A stretch of 64,000 bases of DNA from an uncultured Elusimicrobia bacterium. GTDB lineage: Bacteria; Elusimicrobiota; Elusimicrobia; Elusimicrobiales; UBA9959. The notes under the pieces were generated by a model. That model made no database searches. It worked only from the letters and a program-made list of their open reading frames with translations, and was not told where the DNA came from. This document shows positions 46,550 to 55,507 of this stretch, piece after piece (the first letter of the stretch is position 1; each line of letters starts with the position of its first letter). The DNA is taken from positions 19,671 through 83,670 of the forward strand of contig CAIQNV010000156.1 in the NCBI GenBank assembly GCA_903873295.1, in the 5' to 3' direction. Both the position numbers and the translations under genes were made by a program.

Positions 46550-47377
46550 ATGACTAAAAGACTGATACTGATCCTTGGTTTTGTTTTTATCGCCGCGGCC
46601 GGCGCGTCCGCGGCCCAGTTCATAGAAAGGGAGCTTCCCTGCCCCGTGTGCGGGAAGGTTTTCTACGCCAAGCTGGACCTGTCCGGCTCGCAGGGCGAGA
46701 TGCGCCTGGACCTTAAACCGGTCGGCCCCGAAGCCGGGCCCTGGCGGCTGCCTGATTGTCCCCGGTGCGGGTTCGTGATTTACAAGCTGCCGATCCCCGC
46801 TGCCGAGCTTGCGAAGTGCAGGGAGATAGCGGCTTCAGAAGAGTATAAAAAAGATCAGGCGCGCAGCACGTATTTCCGCGTCGGCCTTATCTATGAGAAG
46901 CTGGGCAAATCCGCTTTCAGCGTGGCCAATTCTTTCCTTAAAGCCTCATGGCAGGAGGAGGCCGAAGCCGCCAGGCTTAAAGAGGATCAGGAACTGAGCC
47001 TTAAGTATTTTACCGTCTGCGCGCAGGCGTGCGGCGCCGAAGAAAAAGAGAATTCGCAGCTTCTGATCGGAGAGCTGCTGCGCCGGCTGGGCCGGTTCGA
47101 GGAAGCGCGGGCGCACCTGGCCGGGCTCCGCAGCCTGAAGGGCTTCCAGAAAAATTTCTTCGCCGATATAGTGGAGTACCAGCTCAGCCTGTGCTCCCAG
47201 TTGGATTCCGCGCCTCACGAGATGGCGGAGGTCAGGGATTTTAAAAAACCGCTTCTGGAAAAAATAAAAAATAAGCTTAATAATATTTTACGGGACCTGG
47301 CCGGTTTGGCGGGTTATAAGGCGGGAGGCGCGCCGTCGGCCCGGAAAATGTATTCGCCCGATCTTGACGCCCAGTGA
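46550..47377 (+). CDS. DUF2225-like protein with signal peptide and zinc-ribbon-like cysteines
   Basis: ERELPCPVCGKVFYAKLDLSGSQGEMRLDLKP...LPDCPRCGFVIYK. Confidence 0.75.
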   Translation: MTKRLILILGFVFIAAAGASAAQFIERELPCPVCGKVFYAKLDLSGSQGEMRLDLKPVGPEAGPWRLPDCPRCGFVIYKLPIPAAELAKCREIAASEEYKKDQARSTYFRVGLIYEKLGKSAFSVANSFLKASWQEEAEAARLKEDQELSLKYFTVCAQACGAEEKENSQLLIGELLRRLGRFEEARAHLAGLRSLKGFQKNFFADIVEYQLSLCSQLDSAPHEMAEVRDFKKPLLEKIKNKLNNILRDLAGLAGYKAGGAPSARKMYSPDLDAQ

Positions 47378-47425
47378 GACGGGGGTCTTGTTCCGGCCGG
47401 CCGGTCGTTTTTATATAATAAAATC

Positions 47426-48856
47426 ATGACAAAACTTTCCGATGTGAACTCAAAACTCCTCAAAGCCCGTTACGCCGTACGCGGCAAGATAGTCATAAGG
47501 GCGCAGGAGCTGGAAGAGCAGGGCAGGAAAATAATTTACTGCAATATCGGCAACCCGCAGGCGCTCAGGCAGAAGCCCATAACCTTCGTGCGGCAGGTGT
47601 TGAGCCTGCTGGAATATCCCGCGCTTCTGGAACAGCCGGGCGCGGAGAAATTTTTCCCGGCCGACACCGTAAGGCGCGCGAAGATGATCCTTGAAAAAAA
47701 CCCCGCCGGCACCGGGGCTTACACCCAGAGCGCGGGCATCCCCTTTATCCGCAAGGCCATAGCGGAATTCATAGAGAAGCGGGACGGCATCCCCGCCGAC
47801 CCCAACCGCATAATGCTTACCGACGGGGCGAGCAAAGGGGTGCATACCGTTTTCACCCTGCTTACCAATAAAGCGAACGACGGCTATATGATACCGATCC
47901 CGCAGTACCCGCTTTACAGCGCCGCCATAGAGCTCTACGGGGCCAGGCAGATCAACTATTTCCTCGACGAAAAGAACCAGTGGCGGCTGGACGAGGAGGA
48001 GCTGACCCGCAGCATAGAGGGCGCCCGGGCCTCTGGCGTAAACCCCGTGGCTATAGCCGTCATCAACCCCGGCAACCCGACCGGCGCGGTGCTCTCCAGG
48101 AAAAATATCGGCATGGTCATACGCTTCGCGAAGAAGCACGGCCTGGCCATCATGGCGGACGAGGTTTACCAGGAGAACGTCTACGGCGAGGGCCTGGAAT
48201 TCCACTCTTTCGCCAAGGTCATGCACGAGCTGGGGGAAAAGGAGGTTACGCTGTTCAGCTTCCACTCCGTCTCGAAAGGCTTCCTGGGGGAATGCGGGCA
48301 CCGCGGCGGCTATCTGGAAATACGCAACATGCCCGACGACGTTTACGCCGAAGTGATAAAGCTGCTGTCCATAGGCCTCTGCTCCAACGTGGACGGGCAG
48401 ATCGTGACCTACCTGATGGCGGCCCCGCCGCAGCCCGGCGACGAGAGCTACGAGCTTTACTCCAAAGAGCGCGCCGCGATACTCGGCGACCTCAAAGAAA
48501 AAGCGGAGATATTAGGCAAGGGCCTCAACGAGATCGAGGGGATGAAAACCGACATTCCCGAGGGGGCGATGTACGCTTTCGTCAGGTTCGACCTGCCCCA
48601 TCCGAAAGGCATAGACCCGGAAGCCATGTCCCCCGACGAGCGCCACAAGTACGAGGCCGCGCGGGATTCCAAATACTGCCTGCGGCTTCTCGAGGGGACG
48701 GGCATCTGCGTGGTTCCGGGCTCCGGCTTCGGCCAGCACCCCGGCACGCTGCATTTTCGCACCACTTTCCTGCCGCCCAAAGAGGATATTCTGGCCCTGG
48801 TGGAAAAGATGAAGAAGTTCCACGCCTCCTACGTGGCGAAGCTGCGGGAGTCCTGA
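47426..48856 (+). CDS. PLP-dependent aminotransferase class I/II, alanine aminotransferase-like
   Basis: IIYCNIGNPQALRQKPITFVRQVLSLLEYP; FSFHSVSKGFLGECGHRGGYLE. Confidence 0.9.
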   Translation: MTKLSDVNSKLLKARYAVRGKIVIRAQELEEQGRKIIYCNIGNPQALRQKPITFVRQVLSLLEYPALLEQPGAEKFFPADTVRRAKMILEKNPAGTGAYTQSAGIPFIRKAIAEFIEKRDGIPADPNRIMLTDGASKGVHTVFTLLTNKANDGYMIPIPQYPLYSAAIELYGARQINYFLDEKNQWRLDEEELTRSIEGARASGVNPVAIAVINPGNPTGAVLSRKNIGMVIRFAKKHGLAIMADEVYQENVYGEGLEFHSFAKVMHELGEKEVTLFSFHSVSKGFLGECGHRGGYLEIRNMPDDVYAEVIKLLSIGLCSNVDGQIVTYLMAAPPQPGDESYELYSKERAAILGDLKEKAEILGKGLNEIEGMKTDIPEGAMYAFVRFDLPHPKGIDPEAMSPDERHKYEAARDSKYCLRLLEGTGICVVPGSGFGQHPGTLHFRTTFLPPKEDILALVEKMKKFHASYVAKLRES

Positions 48857-48948
48857 AACCCGCCGCTTTGCGGCGGGGGCCGCGCAGCCGGGGGGGCGGT
48901 CTTTCGCACGGGATTCTTTCGGCGGCCCGAAGGTGAGAGGATGCTCGA

Positions 48949-51054
48949 TTGACTCCGCAGAAACAAAAAAATAAAAAATTTTCCGCGCAGCGCCCGCAGG
49001 CGTCTCTCCAGGACCGGGCGGCCTCGTGGCTGGCAGCCGGCCCCTGGCGGGGAGCGGCGCTTCTGGCCGTCTTTACCTGGCTTCTCTGGTCGCGGACGCT
49101 CGGGTTCGGGCTGCACTACTGGGATGATTCCGTCTATCTCTTCCAGGACCCGCGGCTGGACGGGCTGACGCTTTCCCATTTCTGGGCCGTTCTCTCCCGG
49201 CCCTTTTTCGCCAACTACCATCCGGTCACCACCCTCACCTATTTCTTCGACCGGGCGGTTTGGGGGCAATGGCTTCCGGGCTACCGCCTTACCCACCTTC
49301 TTTTTTATTCCGCGGGGGTCGCGCTGACCTACGAGTTCTTCCGCCGGGTGCTGGGAGACAGGCCCTGGGCGCTGTTCGGAGCGGCCTTGTTTTCCGCCCA
49401 CGCCGTCCACGTGGAGCCGGTAGCCTGGCTGGCCTGCCGCAAGGATATAGTCTGCCTCCTCTTCTACGCCGCCGCCCTGCTGGCCTATGAGCGCTATGCC
49501 GCCCGGGCGGACAGCGCGGAGGAGAACGCCGGGCCCTGGCCCTGGAGGGACTACCTTTCGGTGAGCCTTTTTACCTGCCTCGCTCTGGGCGCGAAGGGTT
49601 ATGCCGTCATCCTGCCCGCCGCCTTTCTCGCCCGGGACCTCTGTTTTTCGCCGCGTATCAGCCGGCGGCACTGGCTTGATAAAATGCCGCTCCTGGCGCT
49701 GGCGGTCTGGTTAGGACTGATGACCGTGTGGGCCCAGGACGACAGCAGCGCCCTGCTCAAAGATATGAGCGTCCTCGGCGGGCTTACGTTTCCGGGCCGG
49801 CTTGAAGTGCTGCTGAAGATCTTCGCGCTTTATGCGGGCCGCTCGCTGGCTCCGCTCTACTTGAACGCTACCTATCTGGTTTCCTCGCAGGGGTGGTATC
49901 CCGGCTGGGTCGCGCTTCTGGGGCTTGCGCTTTTCGCAGCCCTGTTCGCGGGTTTTTTCCTGCTCCGCCGCCGCTCCCCCGCGGCGGCCTATGCTCTCGC
50001 GCTCTTCGGCCTGCCCCTGGCCACTACGATGAACACCTTTTTTACGCTGCGCATCTGGATGGCGGACCGGTATTTATTTCTGCCGACTCTCGGCAGCTGT
50101 CTGCTCCTGGCCCTGGCCGGAAAGGCGCTGCGGGAAAAATGGCCCGGCCGCGGCGGAAGCGGCCGTCCGGCGAAGGCGGCTTTCGCCGTGCTGGCGCTGT
50201 ACTGCGGGCTTACGGCGCTGAGAACTAACGTCTGGAGCTCGCTCGTCCTGCTCCGCTCCGACAGCCTTAGAAAAAACTCAAACTTGCTCCCGGGCGACGG
50301 CCCCGTAACGGCGGAGGAATTTTTAGCCAGGGCAAAGGGCCGCCAGGTTTCCGTAGCCTTTCTTGACTCGGTCGGCGCGCTGGCTGTCGCCTACGAGAAG
50401 GAGGGTAATCCGGGGGAAGCTTACGCTCTCCGCGGGATCCTTAAACAAGCCGGACAGGGAGGGACGGGCGCAGCCTCAGGCGCTCTGGAGGCGGGACGCC
50501 CCCTGGACGCTATCGCCCTGTTCACGGCGGTCGTGGAAAAGGACGAATGGGAGGCGCCGGAGGCTGCCAAAGGCATCGGCGACGCCTACAGTAAAATGGC
50601 CCAGCCCGAAAATGCCCGGCGCTGGTACCGCCGGTCTTTCGGGCTGCATAAGAAGCGCGGGCTCTCGGGCGCCCCTCCGCTGGTGGGCGAAATGGCGCTC
50701 GAATTCAATTTGAAAAATTACGCGCGCGCGCTGGAAATCCTCGGGCATCTGCAAAAGGAAGCTCCCGGTGATCCCCGCGGGTATTTCTTTGAAGGCCGCG
50801 CTCTGGAGGAACTGGGCCGGCCCGGAGAAGCCTATAAAAAATACGAGCTGACCGAGAGGCTGCCCGACTCCGCTTTCCGGGATACTCAGCTGACCCCCGC
50901 CGATGTCCAGCGGCAGCTGGGTTCCACCGCCCAGAAACTGGGGAGGATGGACGAGATGCGAAAGCATTTCTCAAGATCTCTCCGGCTCAACCCGAACGAC
51001 CCCCAGCGGGCCGCCATAGAGAAGATCCTTGAATATTTTAAAGGCGCCCGCTGA
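48949..51054 (+). CDS. TMTC/O-mannosyltransferase-like multi-TM protein with C-terminal TPRs (TTG start)
   Basis: LHYWDDSVYLFQDPRLDGL, LFSAHAVHVEPVAWLACRKDIV, LALGAKGYAVILP; TPR-like C-terminus. Confidence 0.8.
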   Translation: MTPQKQKNKKFSAQRPQASLQDRAASWLAAGPWRGAALLAVFTWLLWSRTLGFGLHYWDDSVYLFQDPRLDGLTLSHFWAVLSRPFFANYHPVTTLTYFFDRAVWGQWLPGYRLTHLLFYSAGVALTYEFFRRVLGDRPWALFGAALFSAHAVHVEPVAWLACRKDIVCLLFYAAALLAYERYAARADSAEENAGPWPWRDYLSVSLFTCLALGAKGYAVILPAAFLARDLCFSPRISRRHWLDKMPLLALAVWLGLMTVWAQDDSSALLKDMSVLGGLTFPGRLEVLLKIFALYAGRSLAPLYLNATYLVSSQGWYPGWVALLGLALFAALFAGFFLLRRRSPAAAYALALFGLPLATTMNTFFTLRIWMADRYLFLPTLGSCLLLALAGKALREKWPGRGGSGRPAKAAFAVLALYCGLTALRTNVWSSLVLLRSDSLRKNSNLLPGDGPVTAEEFLARAKGRQVSVAFLDSVGALAVAYEKEGNPGEAYALRGILKQAGQGGTGAASGALEAGRPLDAIALFTAVVEKDEWEAPEAAKGIGDAYSKMAQPENARRWYRRSFGLHKKRGLSGAPPLVGEMALEFNLKNYARALEILGHLQKEAPGDPRGYFFEGRALEELGRPGEAYKKYELTERLPDSAFRDTQLTPADVQRQLGSTAQKLGRMDEMRKHFSRSLRLNPNDPQRAAIEKILEYFKGAR

Positions 51055-51137
51055 ACGGTGCGGAAATATGCCCGCGGGGCCGGTGCGCCGGCTATCACGA
51101 TGGAAAAAATCAGAGAAATTGATAAAAAGGACGCCGC

Positions 51138-51156
51138 TTTTTGTATTATAGCGGTA
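51138..51156 (+). promoter_or_regulatory. Recurrent promoter-like motif, copy 2
   Basis: TTTTTGTATTATAGCGGTA upstream of CDS 51277. Confidence 0.55.
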
Positions 51157-51276
51157 GATGCTTTTTTTCATAAATTCCAGAAGCTATCCGGAAGGTTCAG
51201 GCGCGGAGAACTTAACGATAACGGCCGCCCGTGTTTCCTGCGGGTCAAGGGGCGGTAAAGATGAAACAGGACAGGT

Positions 51277-52602
51277 ATGAAAAACACTAATAAGCTTACG
51301 GGGATCACTGCGGATAAAGCGGGAGCGCCGGCAAAGCGGAAAGGCTGGCGGCTCCTGTTCGGCGGGTTGACCACGCTCACCGGCAAAGTGGCGAAGGCGC
51401 TTGCGAAGCATAAAGGCAGGCTCGACCTGGACAGGGTGACCACAATTTCGACCAGGACCGCGGAGACGCTGGCGAAACATAAAGGCCTGCTTGAACTCGA
51501 CGGGCTGACTACGATCTCCGCCCGGACCGCGGAGGCGCTGGCGAAACATAAAGGCCAGCTGGAGCTAGACGGGCTGACCACGATCTCCACAAGGACCGCG
51601 GAGGCGCTGGCGAGGCATAAGGGCCAGTTGGAGCTCGACGGGCTGACCACGATCTCCACCAGGACCGCGGAGGCGCTGGCGAAGCATAGAGGCCCGCTTG
51701 AAATGGACGGGCTGACCACTATTTCCACCGAAGCGGCGGAGGCGCTGGCAAGGCATAAAGGCCCGCTTGAAATGGACGGGCTGACCACTATTTCCACCGA
51801 AGCGGCGGAAGCGCTGGCGAAGCATAAAGGCCAGCTCGAACTGGACGGGCTGACCACGATTACCGCCAGGACCGCGGAGGCGCTGGCAAGGCATAAAGGC
51901 CCGCTTGAACTGGACGGGCTGACCACTATTTCCGCCGAAGCGGCGGAAGCGCTGGCAAAACATGAAGGTTTGCTCGAGCTGGACGGGCTGACCACGATTA
52001 CCGCCAGGACCGCGGAGGCGCTGGTAAAGCGTAAAAGTCTGTTTAGCGGCATCAAAGGGCTGAACCCGGGCGCTGACAGAACGGCGGAGGGACAGCCGAA
52101 GCATAAAAGCCTGTTCAGAAACCTGAACGTCCCGCTCAAAAGTTCGCATAAAGCGGCGGAGGAATCAGCGAAGCATAATAACTCGGGGCTTACCCTGGAC
52201 GGCCTGGGCGCGCTTACCGGCAAAGCGGCGGAGGCGCTGGCGACGCAGAAGGGCTGTCTCGAGCTTAACGGCCTTACCACGATCAGCGACCCCATAGCGG
52301 AGGCGCTGGCCGGGCATAAGGGCGGCCTCAAACTCGACGGTTTGACCGCGCTAACCGTCAAAGCCGCGGAGGCGCTGGCTAAACACAAGGGCGAACTCTC
52401 TCTCAACGGCCTCACCGCGCTTACGGATAAAACCGCGGAGGCGCTGGCGAAGCATGAGGGCCGGCTCAGCCTCAACGGCCTGACCGGGCTTACCGACAAG
52501 GCCGCGGAGGCGCTGGCGGATGTATGCGGGCGCGCGCTTGCCCTGCGGCCGGACCAGGAGCACAAAGACGGAACAGAGAATAAAAACAGACAATTCTTCT
52601 AA
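51277..52602 (+). CDS. Protein built of about 23-aa leucine-rich-type repeats (LDGLTTISTRTAEALAKHKGQLE)
   Basis: Tandem 69-bp units visible at DNA and protein level. Confidence 0.85.
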   Translation: MKNTNKLTGITADKAGAPAKRKGWRLLFGGLTTLTGKVAKALAKHKGRLDLDRVTTISTRTAETLAKHKGLLELDGLTTISARTAEALAKHKGQLELDGLTTISTRTAEALARHKGQLELDGLTTISTRTAEALAKHRGPLEMDGLTTISTEAAEALARHKGPLEMDGLTTISTEAAEALAKHKGQLELDGLTTITARTAEALARHKGPLELDGLTTISAEAAEALAKHEGLLELDGLTTITARTAEALVKRKSLFSGIKGLNPGADRTAEGQPKHKSLFRNLNVPLKSSHKAAEESAKHNNSGLTLDGLGALTGKAAEALATQKGCLELNGLTTISDPIAEALAGHKGGLKLDGLTALTVKAAEALAKHKGELSLNGLTALTDKTAEALAKHEGRLSLNGLTGLTDKAAEALADVCGRALALRPDQEHKDGTENKNRQFF

Positions 52603-52679
52603 CCGCCCGCCGGCGGCGGCCTCCCTCAAAGAGCGCAAAGCGAAGATTTATTTCAAAGCGGCAGGAGCTCTCACCGAAC

Positions 52680-53939
52680 ATGCTGAAGCTACTGGCGGAC
52701 CTTAAAAACAGGCGGCACAAGCGCGTCTTCGGCGGGCTCGAGATACTGAAATATATCGGCCCGGGGCTTATCGTCACCGTCGGATTCATAGACCCGGGGA
52801 ACTGGGCCTCCAACCTGGCCGCCGGCACCTCCTTCGGCTATTCGCTGCTCTGGATCATAACGCTGTCCACGCTGATGCTGATCATGCTCCAGCATAACGC
52901 GGCCCACCTTGGCATAGCCACCGGCCTGTGCCTGAGCGAGGCGGCGTGGAAATATTTGCCGCCGGCGCTGGCCAGGCCGCTCATCTGGTCGGCCATGGGC
53001 GCTTCAGTGGCGACTTCGCTGGCCGAAATACTCGGCGGCGCGCTGGCGCTGCAGATGCTGCTGAAAATACCGTTCAAGGTCGGCGCCGTCCTGGTCGCCG
53101 CGCTGGTGCTTTATCTGCTTTTCTCCAATACCTACCGCAGGCTGGAAAAATGGATCATCGGCTTCGTCTCGCTTATCGGCCTTTCCTTCATTTACGAGCT
53201 GAAGCTGGCGCGGGTGGACTGGGGCCTGGCCGCCGCCGGCTGGGCCACGCCCGTCATCCCGGACGGCTCCATGCTGATAGTCATGAGCGTGCTGGGCGCC
53301 GTGGTAATGCCGCATAATTTATTCCTCCATTCGGAGATAATCCAGAGCCGCCAATGGAACCTCGCGGACGAGAAGGTCATCCGGAAACAGTTGAAGTACG
53401 AGTTCACCGACACGCTGCTGTCGATGCTGGCCGGCTGGGCGATAAACAGCGCGATGATAATAATGGCGGCCGCCACTTTTTACAAGGTTGGCGCCGCGGC
53501 CGGGGAGCTTCGCCAGGCCGGGCAGATGCTGGTTCCTCTCCTGGGCGGTTCGGCCGGTCTGGTGTTCGCGCTGGCCCTGCTTTTCTCCGGCATCGCCTCC
53601 GGCGTCACCTCCGGCATGGCCGCCGGGTCCATATTTTCCGGCATATACGGCGAGCCGCTCAATTTAAAGGACAGTCACAGCAGGCTCGGCGTCTGCATTT
53701 CGGTGCTGGCGGCCCTTATGCTGATCCTTTTTATTTCGGATCCGTTCAGGGGCCTGATAATTTCGCAGATGGCGCTCAGCGTGCAGCTGCCGTTCACCAT
53801 ATTTCTGCAGCTCTACCTGACTTCGTCAAAAAAAATAATGGGCCCCTACGCCAACGGCAACTGGACCAGGCTCGTGCTTGTCTCCATAGCCCTGGCGGTC
53901 AGCTTCCTTAACATCAAACTTGTGCTGAGCCTGCTCTGA
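52680..53939 (+). CDS. Nramp-family divalent metal transporter
   Basis: TM1 DPGN (GFIDPGNWASN), TM6 MPHN (AVVMPHNLFLHSEII). Confidence 0.92.
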   Translation: MLKLLADLKNRRHKRVFGGLEILKYIGPGLIVTVGFIDPGNWASNLAAGTSFGYSLLWIITLSTLMLIMLQHNAAHLGIATGLCLSEAAWKYLPPALARPLIWSAMGASVATSLAEILGGALALQMLLKIPFKVGAVLVAALVLYLLFSNTYRRLEKWIIGFVSLIGLSFIYELKLARVDWGLAAAGWATPVIPDGSMLIVMSVLGAVVMPHNLFLHSEIIQSRQWNLADEKVIRKQLKYEFTDTLLSMLAGWAINSAMIIMAAATFYKVGAAAGELRQAGQMLVPLLGGSAGLVFALALLFSGIASGVTSGMAAGSIFSGIYGEPLNLKDSHSRLGVCISVLAALMLILFISDPFRGLIISQMALSVQLPFTIFLQLYLTSSKKIMGPYANGNWTRLVLVSIALAVSFLNIKLVLSLL

Positions 53940-53940
53940 C

Positions 53941-54615
53941 ATGAACAAGGCCGGACTGATAAGACTCATAAACGCGTCGGCGCTGCCGGTGGCGCTCAAG
54001 GGCTATCTGGGCGGCGTCCTCGCCGGGAACCTGCCGTCTTCGCTCAGGAAAAGGCTTAAAGAGGACCCGGACGGGTTTATTTCGGGTGTCGGCGGCCTGC
54101 TGCGGGAAACCGGACTCGCGCTCGGCTGCGACGGCGACAAAGCGCTGTTCCTGAGCGGCTTCGACGGGAACAACCTGGCGCCGGACAGGCTGGAGGCGGC
54201 CCTGGCTGAAATGCTCGCGGTGGTATTTTTGAGCTCGGAGGGTTTTTTCAGCCTGAGCTTTATCGGCCGCGGCAGCGGAAAGACGGCGGATATCTCGGCC
54301 GTAAGGGGGGGTCTCGCTTACGCTTTCGAGGTCTGTTCCGCGCGGACCGGGGCCGCCTGCCTTTCGGTGGATTTCCTGGAGCTGAAATACGACAAAAAAA
54401 TAACGCAGGCCAGAGTCTCCGGGCGGAAGGGCTGCCTGGACCGGGCCGGCCTCGTGCTGGTCGCGGGGCCGCCGGCTTTTTCAGGCTTTGCTCCCGACGA
54501 GCGGCTGACCGGGCTGGCCCGGGGCCTCTATGAGCGCAAGGGCCGGCCGCGGGCCACTCATATCTGCCTGCTCGCGGACGGAAGCGCCGCGGTTTTTCCG
54601 GGCTGGGAAGCCTGA
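53941..54615 (+). CDS. Hypothetical protein, likely co-transcribed with Nramp gene
   Basis: 1-bp gap to upstream gene; no family recognised. Confidence 0.6.
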   Translation: MNKAGLIRLINASALPVALKGYLGGVLAGNLPSSLRKRLKEDPDGFISGVGGLLRETGLALGCDGDKALFLSGFDGNNLAPDRLEAALAEMLAVVFLSSEGFFSLSFIGRGSGKTADISAVRGGLAYAFEVCSARTGAACLSVDFLELKYDKKITQARVSGRKGCLDRAGLVLVAGPPAFSGFAPDERLTGLARGLYERKGRPRATHICLLADGSAAVFPGWEA

Positions 54616-54678
54616 GCCTTTAACCGTGTTCTGTTCGCGTAGATATGTCGCGTAAATATATTTATAATGCCGTTGCGT

Positions 54679-54697
54679 TTTTTGTATCATAGCGGTA
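54679..54697 (+). promoter_or_regulatory. Recurrent promoter-like motif, copy 3
   Basis: TTTTTGTATCATAGCGGTA upstream of CDS 54763. Confidence 0.55.
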
Positions 54698-54762
54698 AGT
54701 CGTCAGACACACCTGCCCGACTCGGCACAAAACCGCGGCAGGCGGCTCTTTGAGGGGGAAAT

Positions 54763-54990
54763 ATGAAACCCGGCACCGCATTGAAGGTCCTGAACCCGAT
54801 CCTTGGCGCGCTGGCCCTGAGCCAGCTCCTCACGGGCGTTCTGCGTGATTTTCTTCCGCGCCACACTTTCGGACTCGTCCATAAAGCCGGCGGTCTTGCG
54901 TTCGCGGCGGCGGCCCTGCTGCATGTCGCTCTGAACTGGAACTGGGTCAAAGCGGCCTATTTCAGGCGGGATCCGGCCGCCGGCGGCTGA
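54763..54990 (+). CDS. Small membrane protein, DUF4405-like (two TM helices)
   Basis: TGVLRDFLPRHTFGLVHKAGGLAFAAAALLHVALNWNWVK. Confidence 0.7.
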   Translation: MKPGTALKVLNPILGALALSQLLTGVLRDFLPRHTFGLVHKAGGLAFAAAALLHVALNWNWVKAAYFRRDPAAGG

Positions 54991-55046
54991 ATTTAACGCT
55001 CTTTTTCGTTGTGCCCGCCGCTATTAAAATTTCGCAGGAGGATTTT

Positions 55047-55436
55047 ATGAATACCATTATGACAGTCTGCGCGTTGTTCCTGGCGGCCGGAGTCAGTCTT
55101 GTTTTTGCCGCGGAGCCGGCGCCGAAGGACCTGCGGCTTTTCTATCAGAGTAATTGCGCGCGCTGCCACGGCGCGGATGGCTCAGCGAGGGACGCGCAGG
55201 GCAAGAGCATGAAAGGGCAGGACTTCACCGAAGCGCGGTGGCGCGCGGACAGCTCGGATGCTTCAATGGTGAAGGTCATCCTAAAAGGCAAGTTCTTCGG
55301 CCTGGCCATGCCCGGGTTCAGGAGCCAGCTCACCATCGAGGAGTCGCAGCGCTTTGTTACGGAGATCATCCGCCAGGCCGTCAAAGGCAAGGCCATAGAG
55401 CCGGAGCCCAAAGCGCCGGAAGCCGTGCAGCCGTAA
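55047..55436 (+). CDS. c-type cytochrome, monoheme
   Basis: Signal peptide; LFYQSNCARCHGADGSARDAQGKSMKG (CxxCH). Confidence 0.87.
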   Translation: MNTIMTVCALFLAAGVSLVFAAEPAPKDLRLFYQSNCARCHGADGSARDAQGKSMKGQDFTEARWRADSSDASMVKVILKGKFFGLAMPGFRSQLTIEESQRFVTEIIRQAVKGKAIEPEPKAPEAVQP

Positions 55437-55507
55437 GGCGCGCCGCCCGGACGAAGTTTATGTGCGGCGGTCGGCAGCAGAACTATCTGCCACCGGGAGG
55501 AAATTAA

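Noticed and set aside
51400-52550. CRISPR-like regular spacing of ~69 bp repeats
   Set aside because: Units are contiguous coding repeats with no unique spacers, in frame with a leucine-rich repeat protein.
51168-52565. 465-aa minus-strand ORF opposite the LRR protein
   Set aside because: Open only because the 69-bp repeat lacks antisense stops; repetitive translation mirrors the + strand repeats; no independent evidence.
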